In this document: in pieces, positions 24,249 to 32,758 of the stretch
Numbering within the stretch: position 1 is the first letter of the stretch
How the letters are laid out: each line of letters starts with the position of its first letter
Assembly: GCF_013265555.1 (NCBI RefSeq)
Contig: NZ_CP041345.1
Span: 2,588,581-2,652,580, forward strand
Direction of reading: 5' to 3'
DNA from: Tenuifilum thalassicum
GTDB taxonomy: Bacteria > Bacteroidota > Bacteroidia > Bacteroidales > Tenuifilaceae
DNA: 64,000 nucleotides
The notes under the pieces: model-generated
The model's input: only the letters and a program-made list of their open reading frames with translations
Databases searched by the model: none
What the model was told of the DNA's origin: nothing
Translations under genes and position numbers: made by a program

Positions 24249-25025
24249 TTATATATTAATGAGCCAGTGGGGCTCCTCGCTTATTGTTTCTCCAGCGTAG
24301 TAAACCCTCTCAAGATACAATCCAGGAGCAGGGGCTGTGAACTTTGCAGGAAGAGATGAATACTCATTGAAAAAGCGTTTAACATCACCTTCCGTAAGTT
24401 TCCCAATTCCAACCTGAACAAGAGTACCTACCATTCTGCGCACCTGTTTCCAAAGAAAGTGAGAGCCAACAATATGGATAAGAACCGAGTCGTCTATCTC
24501 AAAGACCTTGGCTCTTTCAATCTTAACAAGAGTAGAACCCCCTTCCTTATCTGGAGCACCAAACGACCGATAATCCTTCATACCTACATACTGTTTACAT
24601 ACCGTGGCCATTGCCTCAACATTTAACGGCTCTTTCACCCACCAGGAGTAATCCTTTCCAAAAGCTGTTCGTCTTTTTGAGATATGATAAACGTAACTTC
24701 GGTATTTAGCATCGTAACGAGCATGGAAACGAGGGTTTACTTTAATCATCTCATTTATGTTAATTGAGACAGGTAAAACCTCATTCAGACGTTTTAGAGC
24801 AATATACGGAGGCATGGCAGAATCAATATCAAGATGTGCTACTTGCCCAAGTGCATGGACTCCAGCATCGGTTCTACCTGCGCCATATAGTTCAAAGTTA
24901 CTTATCTTGAATACATCCTTAATGGCATCCATCAACTTGCCCATTATTGTATCGGCATTTTTTTGGAACTGCCATCCTTTATATCTAGAGCCATCATACT
25001 CTATTGTTAACTTATATCTTGGCAT
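24249..25025 (-). CDS. truA: tRNA pseudouridine synthase A
   Basis: 258 residues. It modifies U38-40 in the tRNA anticodon arm. The N-terminus MPRYKLTIEYDGSRYKGWQ and the catalytic Asp53 in GAGRTDAGVHALGQ are diagnostic. RFHARYDAKYRSYVYHI and the C-terminal HFLWKQVRRMVGTLV are also standard. Start ATG at 25025. It lies between tgt and the SRP RNA gene, all on the minus strand. Confidence 0.96.
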   Translation of the reverse strand: MPRYKLTIEYDGSRYKGWQFQKNADTIMGKLMDAIKDVFKISNFELYGAGRTDAGVHALGQVAHLDIDSAMPPYIALKRLNEVLPVSININEMIKVNPRFHARYDAKYRSYVYHISKRRTAFGKDYSWWVKEPLNVEAMATVCKQYVGMKDYRSFGAPDKEGGSTLVKIERAKVFEIDDSVLIHIVGSHFLWKQVRRMVGTLVQVGIGKLTEGDVKRFFNEYSSLPAKFTAPAPGLYLERVYYAGETISEEPHWLINI

Positions 25026-25048
25026 CAGTTCGGATAATTATTTAAAAA

Positions 25049-25056
25049 CAAAATTA
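25049..25056 (-). promoter_or_regulatory. Candidate truA promoter -7 element (TAATTTTG)
   Basis: Perfect TAnnTTTG on the minus strand, 23 nt before the truA ATG and just past the T-run of the SRP RNA. No good -33 element, so weaker than its neighbours. Confidence 0.32.
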
Positions 25057-25080
25057 GTTGAAAAAGGGATAAAAAAAAGT

Positions 25081-25177
25081 GGGTAAGCTACTTATATCGC
25101 ACCGCTACAACCGCCTACCCTTGCTACCTTCCGGTCCTGGGGGGATTCAGCAGGAGCTGGTCGTATAAGACTTACCC
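25081..25177 (-). ncRNA. ffs: Signal recognition particle RNA, small bacterial type (4.5S)
   Basis: On the minus strand the 97-base RNA begins GGGTAAG and ends CTTACCC, which pair as the closing stem; CTTATA/TATAAG continues it. The apical part contains the Ffh-binding signature CAGGACCGGAAGGTAGCAAG with its GGAA tetraloop. It pairs with Ffh to target membrane proteins. A run of eight T follows the 3' end (AC then T8), acting with the closing stem as terminator. A perfect promoter lies directly upstream. Confidence 0.93.
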
Positions 25178-25181
25178 GCTG

Positions 25182-25189
25182 CAAATATA
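25182..25189 (-). promoter_or_regulatory. SRP RNA promoter -7 element (TATATTTG)
   Basis: Perfect TAnnTTTG ending 5 bases before the RNA 5' end, with TTG 17 bases upstream of it on the minus strand. The position relative to the RNA start is what a Bacteroidetes promoter predicts, so this is the best-supported promoter in the window. Confidence 0.65.
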
Positions 25190-25241
25190 GCTAAAGTTTA
25201 CTTTGCCAATAAATATTTCTAACTTTTTTTAGCAATTTGCA

Positions 25242-25249
25242 TATATTTG
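25242..25249 (+). promoter_or_regulatory. Candidate DUF4199 gene promoter -7 element (TATATTTG)
   Basis: Perfect TAnnTTTG, 24 nt before the ATG at 25274. It is divergent from the SRP RNA promoter, with about 50 bases between the two elements. Confidence 0.45.
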
Positions 25250-25273
25250 CAATGAAACTAAACCTATACTAAA

Positions 25274-25813
25274 ATGGAAAAGAAATCGAACAGTATGCTT
25301 AAGCACTCCATGAACTATGGATTAATCATGGGTGTTTCATTAGTTATCTTAAGCCTAATCGTTTATTTAATGGGTATCCTAAAGCCTCCTTTTTGGGTAA
25401 GCATTATTAATTGGATTATTGTAATCGCAATAATTTATATTGGCTCAAAAAAGTATCGCGATGAAGTACTTGGTGGAGCCATTGGTTATGGTAATGCGGT
25501 GGGTTATGGTGTTCTAGTTTCAGCATTTAGTGCAGTTATCACATCATTTTTCACCATCCTTCTTGTTACAGTAATCGATCCAGAGTATGTAAATAAACTT
25601 TTAGTTGTAGTTGAAGAAGAAATGGTTAACAAAGGATTACCCGATGAGCAAATAAGTGCTGGATTGGAAATGTCTAAAAAATTCATGTCGCCAATATTTA
25701 TGTTCTTTTCAGGTTTACTTGGTTCTGTTCTAACAGGATTAATAATTTCATTGATTACTTCAATTTTTGTTAAGAAGGAGGCCGCTCCTTTTAAAGACCA
25801 GGTGATAGAATAA
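25274..25813 (+). CDS. DUF4199 family membrane protein
   Basis: 179 residues. Four hydrophobic helices (about 15-32, 38-57, 75-100 and 138-165) form a small integral membrane protein. The helix-2/3 segment KKYRDEVLGGAIGYGNAVGY and the hydrophilic loop with VEEEMVNKGLPDEQI are typical of DUF4199, a family common in Bacteroidota and without known function. It precedes a membrane-anchored glycosyltransferase by 7 nt; in this phylum I recall the two being neighbours often. A role in envelope lipid glycosylation is inference. Confidence 0.8.
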   Translation: MEKKSNSMLKHSMNYGLIMGVSLVILSLIVYLMGILKPPFWVSIINWIIVIAIIYIGSKKYRDEVLGGAIGYGNAVGYGVLVSAFSAVITSFFTILLVTVIDPEYVNKLLVVVEEEMVNKGLPDEQISAGLEMSKKFMSPIFMFFSGLLGSVLTGLIISLITSIFVKKEAAPFKDQVIE

Positions 25814-25820
25814 CATTCTC

Positions 25821-26771
25821 ATGGATATAACAGTCGTAGTTCCACTTTATAACGAGGAAGAATCACTTCCCGAACTAATGGAATGGATTGATCGGGTTAT
25901 GACTTCCAACCATTTCACCTACGAGGTTATCATGGTTGATGATGGCAGCAACGATAACAGCTGGGGAGTCATTGAAAGTTTGAAGCAAAAGTATAGCAAC
26001 CTTCGCGGTATAAAGTTTCGTAGGAACTATGGCAAATCGGCTGCGCTGCAGGTTGGTTTTACCGCTGCCACAGGCGATGTGGTTATCACCATGGATGCCG
26101 ACCTGCAGGACAGCCCCGATGAGATACCCGAACTTTATAGAATGATTAAAGAAGAAGATTTCGATATTGTTTCGGGTTGGAAGAAAAAGCGTTACGACCC
26201 ATTGCTTACCAAACGAATCCCGAGTAAGCTATACAATGCTACCGTTAGAATGGTAAGCGGAATAAAGCTCCACGACATGAACTGTGGGCTTAAGGCTTAC
26301 CGAAGCAATGTGGTAAAAAGCATTGAGGTTTACGGCGAGATGCATCGTTACATCCCAGTTTTAGCCAAACAGGCTGGATTTAGACGTATTGGGGAAAAGG
26401 TAGTTCAGCATCGAGAACGTAAGTATGGTACATCCAAGTTTGGTTGGACTAGGTTTATCAATGGATTTCTCGACCTCATGTCGGTTATTTTTGTTTCTAA
26501 ATTTGGCAAAAAGCCAATGCACTTTTTTGGCTCTCTTGGCACACTCATGTTTCTGACAGGGGGTGCCATTGCAGCATGGCTTATAGGTAGTAAGCTTTGG
26601 GCTCAATACCACCATCTAAAATACCGGCCAGTAACCGATCAGCCCCTTTTCTACATTGCATTAGTGGTAGCAATTGTTGGCGTACAACTATTTACAGCAG
26701 GTTTTATTGGCGAACTGGTCTCGCGTAGCTCATCGGACAGAAATGTCTACCTAATCGAAAAAGAGCTATGA
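25821..26771 (+). CDS. Glycosyltransferase family 2, DPM1/GtrB-like
   Basis: 316 residues. The GT-A domain covers residues 1-220: VVVPLYNEEESLPELMEW at the N-terminus, the VDDGSNDNSW motif and the metal-binding MDADLQDSPDEIP. QHRERKYGTSKFGW near residue 205 is typical of polyprenyl-phosphate sugar transferases. Two C-terminal transmembrane helices (about 235-260 and 275-300) anchor it. It probably loads a sugar onto a polyprenyl phosphate at the inner membrane. It is coupled to the DUF4199 gene and followed by a strong terminator. Confidence 0.92.
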   Translation: MDITVVVPLYNEEESLPELMEWIDRVMTSNHFTYEVIMVDDGSNDNSWGVIESLKQKYSNLRGIKFRRNYGKSAALQVGFTAATGDVVITMDADLQDSPDEIPELYRMIKEEDFDIVSGWKKKRYDPLLTKRIPSKLYNATVRMVSGIKLHDMNCGLKAYRSNVVKSIEVYGEMHRYIPVLAKQAGFRRIGEKVVQHRERKYGTSKFGWTRFINGFLDLMSVIFVSKFGKKPMHFFGSLGTLMFLTGGAIAAWLIGSKLWAQYHHLKYRPVTDQPLFYIALVVAIVGVQLFTAGFIGELVSRSSSDRNVYLIEKEL

Positions 26772-26812
26772 TTCAAAGAATTACAAAAACTATTGCTAAA
26801 CAACATAAGTTT

Positions 26813-26843
26813 AAATAGTACGATAATCGTACTATTTTTTTTT
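26813..26843 (+). terminator. Strong hairpin terminator after the glycosyltransferase
   Basis: AAATAGTACGAT (26813-26824) and ATCGTACTATTT (26826-26837) are perfect inverted 12-base arms around a single base, followed by a T-run. The symmetric palindrome could also serve as a protein-binding site, but its position and T-run favour a terminator. Confidence 0.7.
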
Positions 26844-26869
26844 ATTTGTATTAACTAAAGTTTACAACT

Positions 26870-27625
26870 ATGAAAGCACTACTTAATCACCGCTCAATCA
26901 GGAAATACAAAGGCGACCCAATTGACGATTCGTTACTTCAAGAAATACTAACCGCTGGCACACGTGCATCTACCACGGGCAACATGCAGGTTTATAGTAT
27001 TATTGTAACCAGAGACGAAGAAGTAAAACGCCAGCTGCTACCCTTACATTTTAACCAGCAAATGGTAATGCAGGCACCCGTTGTACTAACATTCTGTGCC
27101 GATTTTAACCGGTTTAACAAGTGGTGCAAACAGCGCAATGCCAATCCTGGTTACGACAACTTCTTATCATTCTTCACTGCCGCTATTGATGCCCTACTTG
27201 CCGCTCAAAACGTTTGCATTGCGGCCGAAGAAAAAGGTTTGGGAATATGTTACCTAGGAACAACTACATACACCGCCGATAAAATTATTGAGGTGCTAAA
27301 GCTACCCAAAGGTGTGGTACCAGTAACTACAGTTGTAATGGGCTACCCCGACGAACAACCTGAATTAACGGACCGTTTACCTCTTGCGGGTGTTATTCAT
27401 CATGAAGTTTACCATGATTATTCTGAAGGTGATATCGATCAGATTTACCAACAGAAAGAGTCCTTACCGCTCACTAAGAAACTCCTTGAGGAAAACAAAA
27501 AAGAAACATTAGCCCAAATATTTACCGATAACCGTTATACCTTAAAGGATAATGTGACTTTCTCCAAGAACCTACTTAAAGTACTGGAGCAGCAAGGCTT
27601 TATGAACAACGACAGAACGGAGTAA
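26870..27625 (+). CDS. NAD(P)H-dependent nitroreductase, NfsA/FRP-like
   Basis: 251 residues, in the size class of NfsA and flavin reductase P. The N-terminus has HRSIRKYKGDPIDDSLL and ASTTGNMQVYSIIV, the FMN-binding signature of this branch, and the middle has EEKGLGICYLGTTTY. The C-terminal 60 residues are an extra helical extension, as in NfsA. It differs clearly from the NfsB-type enzyme at 4.4-5.1 kb. It is monocistronic, between two hairpin terminators. Confidence 0.88.
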   Translation: MKALLNHRSIRKYKGDPIDDSLLQEILTAGTRASTTGNMQVYSIIVTRDEEVKRQLLPLHFNQQMVMQAPVVLTFCADFNRFNKWCKQRNANPGYDNFLSFFTAAIDALLAAQNVCIAAEEKGLGICYLGTTTYTADKIIEVLKLPKGVVPVTTVVMGYPDEQPELTDRLPLAGVIHHEVYHDYSEGDIDQIYQQKESLPLTKKLLEENKKETLAQIFTDNRYTLKDNVTFSKNLLKVLEQQGFMNNDRTE

Positions 27626-27645
27626 TTTCTGTTACTAAATAGTTG

Positions 27646-27682
27646 AAAGGGTGAAAGCAACTAAAGATTCACCCTTTTTTTT
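27646..27682 (+). terminator. Rho-independent terminator after nitroreductase
   Basis: AAAGGGTGAA (27646-27655) pairs with TTCACCCTTT (27668-27677) across a 12-base loop and is followed by a T-run to 27682. Confidence 0.75.
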
Positions 27683-27767
27683 ATTTTATCAGATAAACAA
27701 AAGATAATCTATTTATTTTTTACTGGTATAATCCCATAACACCTTATCTTAGCACTAAAATTTCTAC

Positions 27768-28409
27768 ATGGAGCAGGTTGACATCTCAAAACTTTACCTA
27801 TTAGTCGAGGATTTTTTTAAAAACGACACCACTGGCCACGACTGGTGGCATGTTATAAGGGTTACCAAGCTCGCATTGCAAATTGGCCAAAAAGAAGGAG
27901 CCAATCTGGGAATGGTGGAGCCAGCTGCTCTTGTTCATGATTGTGACGACTGGAAATTATCTGCCGGTGAAGGCTATCCAAATACGATACATATCCTTTC
28001 GAATGCAGGGTATAGGCAAAAGCAGATAGATGAAATTATAGAAATTGTGAAACAGGTTTCCTTCAAAGGAGCAGGTGTTGACACCACACCCAGCTGTATT
28101 GAGGCAATGGTGGTACAGGATGCCGATAGAATCGACGCAATAGGGGCAATTGGTATAGCAAGGGCATTTGCCTATGGGGGCTCTAAGAATCGCCCTATGT
28201 ACCTTCCCGAGGTCAAACCTCAACTACATCAATCATTCAACGAGTACAAGTCTTCAAAAAGCCATACCATCAACCATTTTTATGAGAAGCTACTACTTCT
28301 AAAAGATAGATTAAACACTCCTACAGCCCAAAGAATTGCTAAGGAGCGCCATGATTTCATGGTAAATTATCTGGAACAGTTTTTCAACGAATGGAATTTT
28401 GAGCAATGA
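27768..28409 (+). CDS. HD domain-containing phosphohydrolase, YedJ-like
   Basis: 213 residues. Metal-binding residues of the HD superfamily are visible: His28 in GHDWWHVIRV, His57-Asp58 in LVHDCDD, and a later Asp in VQDADRIDAIGAIG. This arrangement and length match the YedJ/YpgQ-type hydrolases, some of which act on nucleotides. The gene ends with TGA overlapping the next start codon (ATGA), so it is coupled to the Ppx/GppA gene. A nucleotide-pool role next to Ppx/GppA is plausible but inferred. Confidence 0.88.
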   Translation: MEQVDISKLYLLVEDFFKNDTTGHDWWHVIRVTKLALQIGQKEGANLGMVEPAALVHDCDDWKLSAGEGYPNTIHILSNAGYRQKQIDEIIEIVKQVSFKGAGVDTTPSCIEAMVVQDADRIDAIGAIGIARAFAYGGSKNRPMYLPEVKPQLHQSFNEYKSSKSHTINHFYEKLLLLKDRLNTPTAQRIAKERHDFMVNYLEQFFNEWNFEQ

Positions 28410-29353
28410 CCATTGCTATCATAGACATGGGCACCAATACGTTTAATATATTGGTTGCCAACACTTCGGGTTATGTAATTCATGAAAGCAAACTTCCCGT
28501 AAAGCTAGGCCAAGGAGGTTTTAAGCAGGGTCAACTAACAAAGCAGGCAATGCAAAGGGCATTTGGTGCAATTGACAAGCACATCTCCACTGCAAGAAGG
28601 CTCGGCGCAACCAAGTTCTTTGCATTTGCCACTTCTGCCGTTCGCGATGCTTCAAATAGAGAATTCTTTGCAAATGAGGTGAAAAGTAAATTTAATATCG
28701 ATGTTGAAATCATAGATGGCAAACGCGAGGCAGAACTTATTTGGAAAGGGGTTAATGCAGCCTTGAATCTAGGGAATACCCCCACCCTAGTGGTTGATAT
28801 TGGAGGCGGCAGTAATGAGACAATCATTGCCAATGGGACGGAAATTTTCTGGCTGCAAAGCTTTAATCTTGGAGTAACCAGAATAGCAGAGCAGTTTCCA
28901 ATTTCGGATCCTATCAAACCCGAGGAGCTAAACACGATTGAAGGGTTTATGCTTGAAAATATAAAACCGTTGCTTAGCCAGGCAAGCATATTTAACCTTC
29001 AAAAGCTAGCAGGAAGTTCAGGTGCTTTCGATTCTTTTAGAAAGATTTTAGCATCTAAAAATATTATAGCCTCAACCGATAGGCCGTGGGCTGAGATTCC
29101 CGTTAGCGATTATATGGAACTGCACAGGTTTTTTGTAACATCAACTCACAACCAGCGCCTTGCGCTTCCTGGTCTTGACCCCATTAGAGTTGACCTTATT
29201 GTTCCTGCCTCTATATTCGTAAACGTTTTGGTCCAAAAATTGAATATCAAAAAAATTATACAATCCGACTACACGCTAAAAGAGGGATTTTACGAAGAAC
29301 TTAGAACAAGAAGCAATGGGCAATTTGGAAATACATCAAGACGAAACTGTTAG
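28406..29353 (+). CDS. Ppx/GppA family phosphatase
   Basis: 315 residues. The ASKHA-fold ATPase/phosphatase signature is IAIIDMGTNTFNILVA at the N-terminus, with the second phosphate loop in LVVDIGGGSNETII near residue 135. The length corresponds to the short two-domain form that lacks the C-terminal HD domain of E. coli Ppx. The HD protein gene overlaps upstream by 4 nt (ATGA), an arrangement that could restore a Ppx-HD pair in trans; that is inference. Substrate is polyphosphate or pppGpp. Confidence 0.9.
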   Translation: MTIAIIDMGTNTFNILVANTSGYVIHESKLPVKLGQGGFKQGQLTKQAMQRAFGAIDKHISTARRLGATKFFAFATSAVRDASNREFFANEVKSKFNIDVEIIDGKREAELIWKGVNAALNLGNTPTLVVDIGGGSNETIIANGTEIFWLQSFNLGVTRIAEQFPISDPIKPEELNTIEGFMLENIKPLLSQASIFNLQKLAGSSGAFDSFRKILASKNIIASTDRPWAEIPVSDYMELHRFFVTSTHNQRLALPGLDPIRVDLIVPASIFVNVLVQKLNIKKIIQSDYTLKEGFYEELRTRSNGQFGNTSRRNC

Positions 29354-29451
29354 ATATAAAGTAGGCAGTTTAAACTTGAATATTAACAACCTCACTTCCA
29401 TTTTGGCAAGCACTATCTATTTTTTCTATATTTACACAAAAATATAAGAAT

Positions 29452-30615
29452 ATGTCAAAAATACTTGTTATTGATGATGAAAAGGCAATACGCAACACAC
29501 TAAAAGACATACTAGAGGTAGAAGGGCATACGGTAGATGTTGCTGAAGATGGCCATATGGGGCTAGAACTGTTTAATGGTGGTAAATACGAGATTGTACT
29601 TTGTGATATTAAAATGCCACAGATGGATGGCATTGAGGTACTAGAAAAGCTACAGGAACAGCAGCCCGATGTACCTGTAGTAATGATTTCTGGCCATGGC
29701 AACATCGACACGGCTGTTGAAGCCATAAAAAAAGGAGCTTTCGATTTCATTGAAAAACCTCTCGACCTTAACCGTTTGCTCATCACTATCCGCAACGCAA
29801 CCGACAAAACCACATTGATACAGGAAACCAAAACGCTAAAGCGGAAGGTATCAAAAGCATACGATATAGTTGGCGAATCGCCTGCCATTGTAAAGGTTAA
29901 GGAGATAATTGACCGTGTTGCACCTACCGACGCCCGCGTACTAATTACTGGGCCAAATGGGACAGGGAAAGAGCTTGTTGCTAGGTGGCTACATGAGAAA
30001 AGTAATCGTGCCAGCATGCCATTCGTAGAAGTGAACTGCGCTGCAATTCCTTCAGAACTTATTGAAAGCGAGTTATTTGGACACGAAAAAGGAGCTTTTA
30101 CCTCGGCCATCAAACAGCGTAAGGGTAAGTTTGAACAAGCCGATGGAGGAACTCTTTTTCTCGACGAAATTGGCGATATGAGCCTTAGCGCCCAAGCCAA
30201 AGTTCTTAGAGCACTTCAGGAAAATAAGATTAGCAGGGTTGGTAGCGATAAAGACATCAATGTAAACGTTAGGGTTATTGCCGCAACAAACAAAAACCTA
30301 ACACAAGAAATCGAAAAGGGGAATTTCCGCGAAGACCTTTACCATCGTCTAAGCGTTATCATTATTAATGTTCCTCCTCTTTGTGAGAGGCTGGAAGATA
30401 TCCCTTTGCTTGCCCAACATTTCAACGAACAAATTTGTGATGAGTATGGGATCCCTCCTAAAACCATTACACCTGATGCTATTGATGAGCTTAAAAAGCT
30501 AAAATGGACTGGAAATATTCGTGAACTGAGAAATGTGGTTGAACGCCTAATAATTCTTTGCGACAAGGAGATTACGGGAAAAGATGTAAAAGCATTTGCC
30601 GCTCCAAATATCTAA
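29452..30615 (+). CDS. Sigma-54-dependent response regulator without Fis-type HTH
   Basis: 387 residues. The receiver domain covers 1-120 with phosphoacceptor Asp52 in LCDIKMPQMDG and Lys in FIEKPLD. The AAA+ domain covers about 140-375: Walker A TGPNGTGKE, the sigma-54 contact loop GAFTSA near residue 210 and Walker B GGTLFLDEIGDM. The protein ends soon after LRNVVERLIILCD with about 20 residues, leaving no room for the usual C-terminal Fis-type helix-turn-helix. It may activate sigma-54 from solution or use another DNA-binding partner. No histidine kinase lies beside it. Confidence 0.9.
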   Translation: MSKILVIDDEKAIRNTLKDILEVEGHTVDVAEDGHMGLELFNGGKYEIVLCDIKMPQMDGIEVLEKLQEQQPDVPVVMISGHGNIDTAVEAIKKGAFDFIEKPLDLNRLLITIRNATDKTTLIQETKTLKRKVSKAYDIVGESPAIVKVKEIIDRVAPTDARVLITGPNGTGKELVARWLHEKSNRASMPFVEVNCAAIPSELIESELFGHEKGAFTSAIKQRKGKFEQADGGTLFLDEIGDMSLSAQAKVLRALQENKISRVGSDKDINVNVRVIAATNKNLTQEIEKGNFREDLYHRLSVIIINVPPLCERLEDIPLLAQHFNEQICDEYGIPPKTITPDAIDELKKLKWTGNIRELRNVVERLIILCDKEITGKDVKAFAAPNI

Positions 30616-30638
30616 ATAAATTCTAAGTTTCTAATAAA

Positions 30639-30674
30639 AAAACAGGTGATTTCGTACTGAAACCACCTGTTTTG
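30639..30674. terminator. Bidirectional terminator between convergent genes
   Basis: AAAACAGGTG (30639-30648) pairs with CACCTGTTTT (30664-30673), and TTTC/GAAA extends the stem inward. A-run and T-run on the two sides allow it to end both the response regulator (plus) and the DUF5689 gene (minus). Confidence 0.7.
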
Positions 30675-30690
30675 TATTTGTTTATCCTAT

Positions 30691-32742
30691 TTATTGCAGG
30701 GAGTATATCATAACATTATCTACATCAAATGTAGTAGTTAACGAATTGCTACCAGTATATTTAAATCCTATATACACATCGCCTGCAAATTCCTTAAGGT
30801 TGATATTTCCAGAGTTCACCCAATTCCACTGCCCATCGGCCTCCTTCGCAATTTGGGCATCTAGCTTGGTCCAGGTTGCTGTTTGCGGATTGGTCCCATC
30901 GTAGTCCATTGAGATGTAAGCCTCAAGTGTAGCACCGGCCCAATAACCGTACTCTGTGTTAAACTTCAAATAGGTATCAACTCCTGAAGGAATTGTGACC
31001 TTGGGAGAAACCAGCCAAACCACATTGCTAGCATCACCTGATTGGTATGCGCTCATACGAGCATAGTAGTTTCCATAGTAACTTTTAACATACCAATTCT
31101 TAGAACCCTCAACAGCTATACTTTTCCAACCATCCGAATTAATATCTTGATTCTCGGGCATGCTAGAAAAATCCTGATTAAGCAAAAAGTTTTTAACTGT
31201 ACGTGGCTCAATTAGTCGAACTTCACCAACCTTACGAATGTATAGCTGATAATCGCTATTATATTTAGAAAGCACAGCCGTTAACTTGCCCTTTCCACTT
31301 GGAAGCTCAACATTTGCAAAATTGGCATAATTGCTAGTTCTAACAAGGACTGTATTTCCTAGGTCATCTTCTAAAATTCTGTTAGTGGTTGAAGAACTTT
31401 CGGCATATGTTTTCCCTAATTCACTGTCGGCAAACTGTACTCCCGAAAGAGTAATTACCTTGCCAATGAGTTCATCACTAATTTCAGCAATCGTTGTTTC
31501 AGTTACGTTAACAGGGTTATCGGTACTTATTGCGTATACTCTTTTGTAAAACTCGGTTGATGAAAGTCGCCCAATAGAACCATTATAATCTCCCCCAAGT
31601 TGAAGAACTCCTCCATATTCACCCATATACAAATCTTTACAACTAATCCTAATTTTAGTACCTACAGGAAAATCGGCATAGAGACCAGTTACATCAACCT
31701 TAAATTCGATAGCACCAGTTTCATCTTCTAGGAAAAGTTGCTTGTACAGATTGCCAGATTCGTCGTTAGCGGTAACAACAGCCTCAATAACTAGGTTATA
31801 AGGAATTTGATAAAGCTTAGATCCATCGTAGAATAGTTTTAACTGCTCAATCGTAGTATTCTTCTCAGGAATTTGGCTACCAAAGCGGGGCTGATTAAAG
31901 TCAACATCTGAAGTGTCGCGAATTAGGAACTGGTATGTGCCGCCATAAATGCTGAGGATACCAGTTATAGAGCCACTTCCTTCGGGAAGTTTGCTGTTTG
32001 CAAATTTTGCATAACCACTGTTGCGAAGTATAATTTGATTTCCATCTTTATCAACAATAATCCTATTTGTATTCTCCCCTGGAATACTATATGTTACAGC
32101 TGGATTCCAAAACTGGACGCTATCAAGTTTTACAAACTTTTGAACCAACCCAGTATTTAATGTAGGAATTGTAATTTTTTCGGGTTGGAGAGCAATCTTT
32201 TCCCCTGTAACTCTGACTGAAGATGACAATTTGGATGGGTCAATACCCGTAACTTTAAGCACTCCGCCATCATAATACCCTAAACCAACCTGGTACATCC
32301 CATTATAATTATCTAGCACCAAATTATCAACTCTAACAAGAACTCGCTTGCCTGGCTTTAAACCATAAGTAGCATACAAATCGCTCCCATTTATTTTCAA
32401 ATCTATTCCACCTGTTTCATCGGCAATGGTAACTGTTTCGTAAAAGTTTCCAGCTGAGTCGCTCGACAAAACATAACCATCAATAATAATTGCCATTATT
32501 GAATCGTTAGAGCCTTCATCATAAATCTTTTTCCAGTAATCTGAAGGAGCCAAATTACTAACAAGATCAGCGCTACCAGTGTATAAAGCCTTTAACTGTT
32601 GTATGGTTAAAGTTTTCTCCCAAGAGGTAGTACTAGTATACACGGGAGGTGTGTCAAATTCTTCTTTAACACATGAACTATTTAATAGGATTAGTCCGGT
32701 TAAAGCAATGACTGCAATAAGTAAAAAGTGTTTACGTTTCAT
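30691..32742 (-). CDS. DUF5689 lipoprotein with two DUF5689 repeats and a C-terminal jelly-roll
   Basis: 683 residues from the ATG at 32742, which has a good GGGAGGAATT ribosome site; a longer frame to 32796 is rejected because it would precede the signal peptide. The lipoprotein signal ends LLNSSC. Two similar units (about 40-280 and 285-510) each have TIxQLKxLYxGS, a DETGxIxLK strand and a YxLxIR strand, the DUF5689 pattern with OB-fold-like features. The last 160 residues (SSMPENQDINSDGWKSIAVE) look like a choice-of-anchor J jelly-roll. Surface-exposed; partner of the adjacent TonB receptor. Confidence 0.85.
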   Translation of the reverse strand: MKRKHFLLIAVIALTGLILLNSSCVKEEFDTPPVYTSTTSWEKTLTIQQLKALYTGSADLVSNLAPSDYWKKIYDEGSNDSIMAIIIDGYVLSSDSAGNFYETVTIADETGGIDLKINGSDLYATYGLKPGKRVLVRVDNLVLDNYNGMYQVGLGYYDGGVLKVTGIDPSKLSSSVRVTGEKIALQPEKITIPTLNTGLVQKFVKLDSVQFWNPAVTYSIPGENTNRIIVDKDGNQIILRNSGYAKFANSKLPEGSGSITGILSIYGGTYQFLIRDTSDVDFNQPRFGSQIPEKNTTIEQLKLFYDGSKLYQIPYNLVIEAVVTANDESGNLYKQLFLEDETGAIEFKVDVTGLYADFPVGTKIRISCKDLYMGEYGGVLQLGGDYNGSIGRLSSTEFYKRVYAISTDNPVNVTETTIAEISDELIGKVITLSGVQFADSELGKTYAESSSTTNRILEDDLGNTVLVRTSNYANFANVELPSGKGKLTAVLSKYNSDYQLYIRKVGEVRLIEPRTVKNFLLNQDFSSMPENQDINSDGWKSIAVEGSKNWYVKSYYGNYYARMSAYQSGDASNVVWLVSPKVTIPSGVDTYLKFNTEYGYWAGATLEAYISMDYDGTNPQTATWTKLDAQIAKEADGQWNWVNSGNINLKEFAGDVYIGFKYTGSNSLTTTFDVDNVMIYSLQ

Positions 32743-32758
32743 TTTAATTCCTCCCACT

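Noticed and set aside
26813-26843. Operator palindrome for the following nitroreductase gene
   Set aside because: The T-run directly after the stem and its place behind a gene end favour a terminator, though binding cannot be excluded.
28531-28989. 152-codon minus-strand frame
   Set aside because: Antisense to the Ppx/GppA gene, no motif.
29370-30200. 276-codon minus-strand frame
   Set aside because: It is antisense to the sigma-54 response regulator; its Ser/Ile-rich product is typical of a shadow frame.
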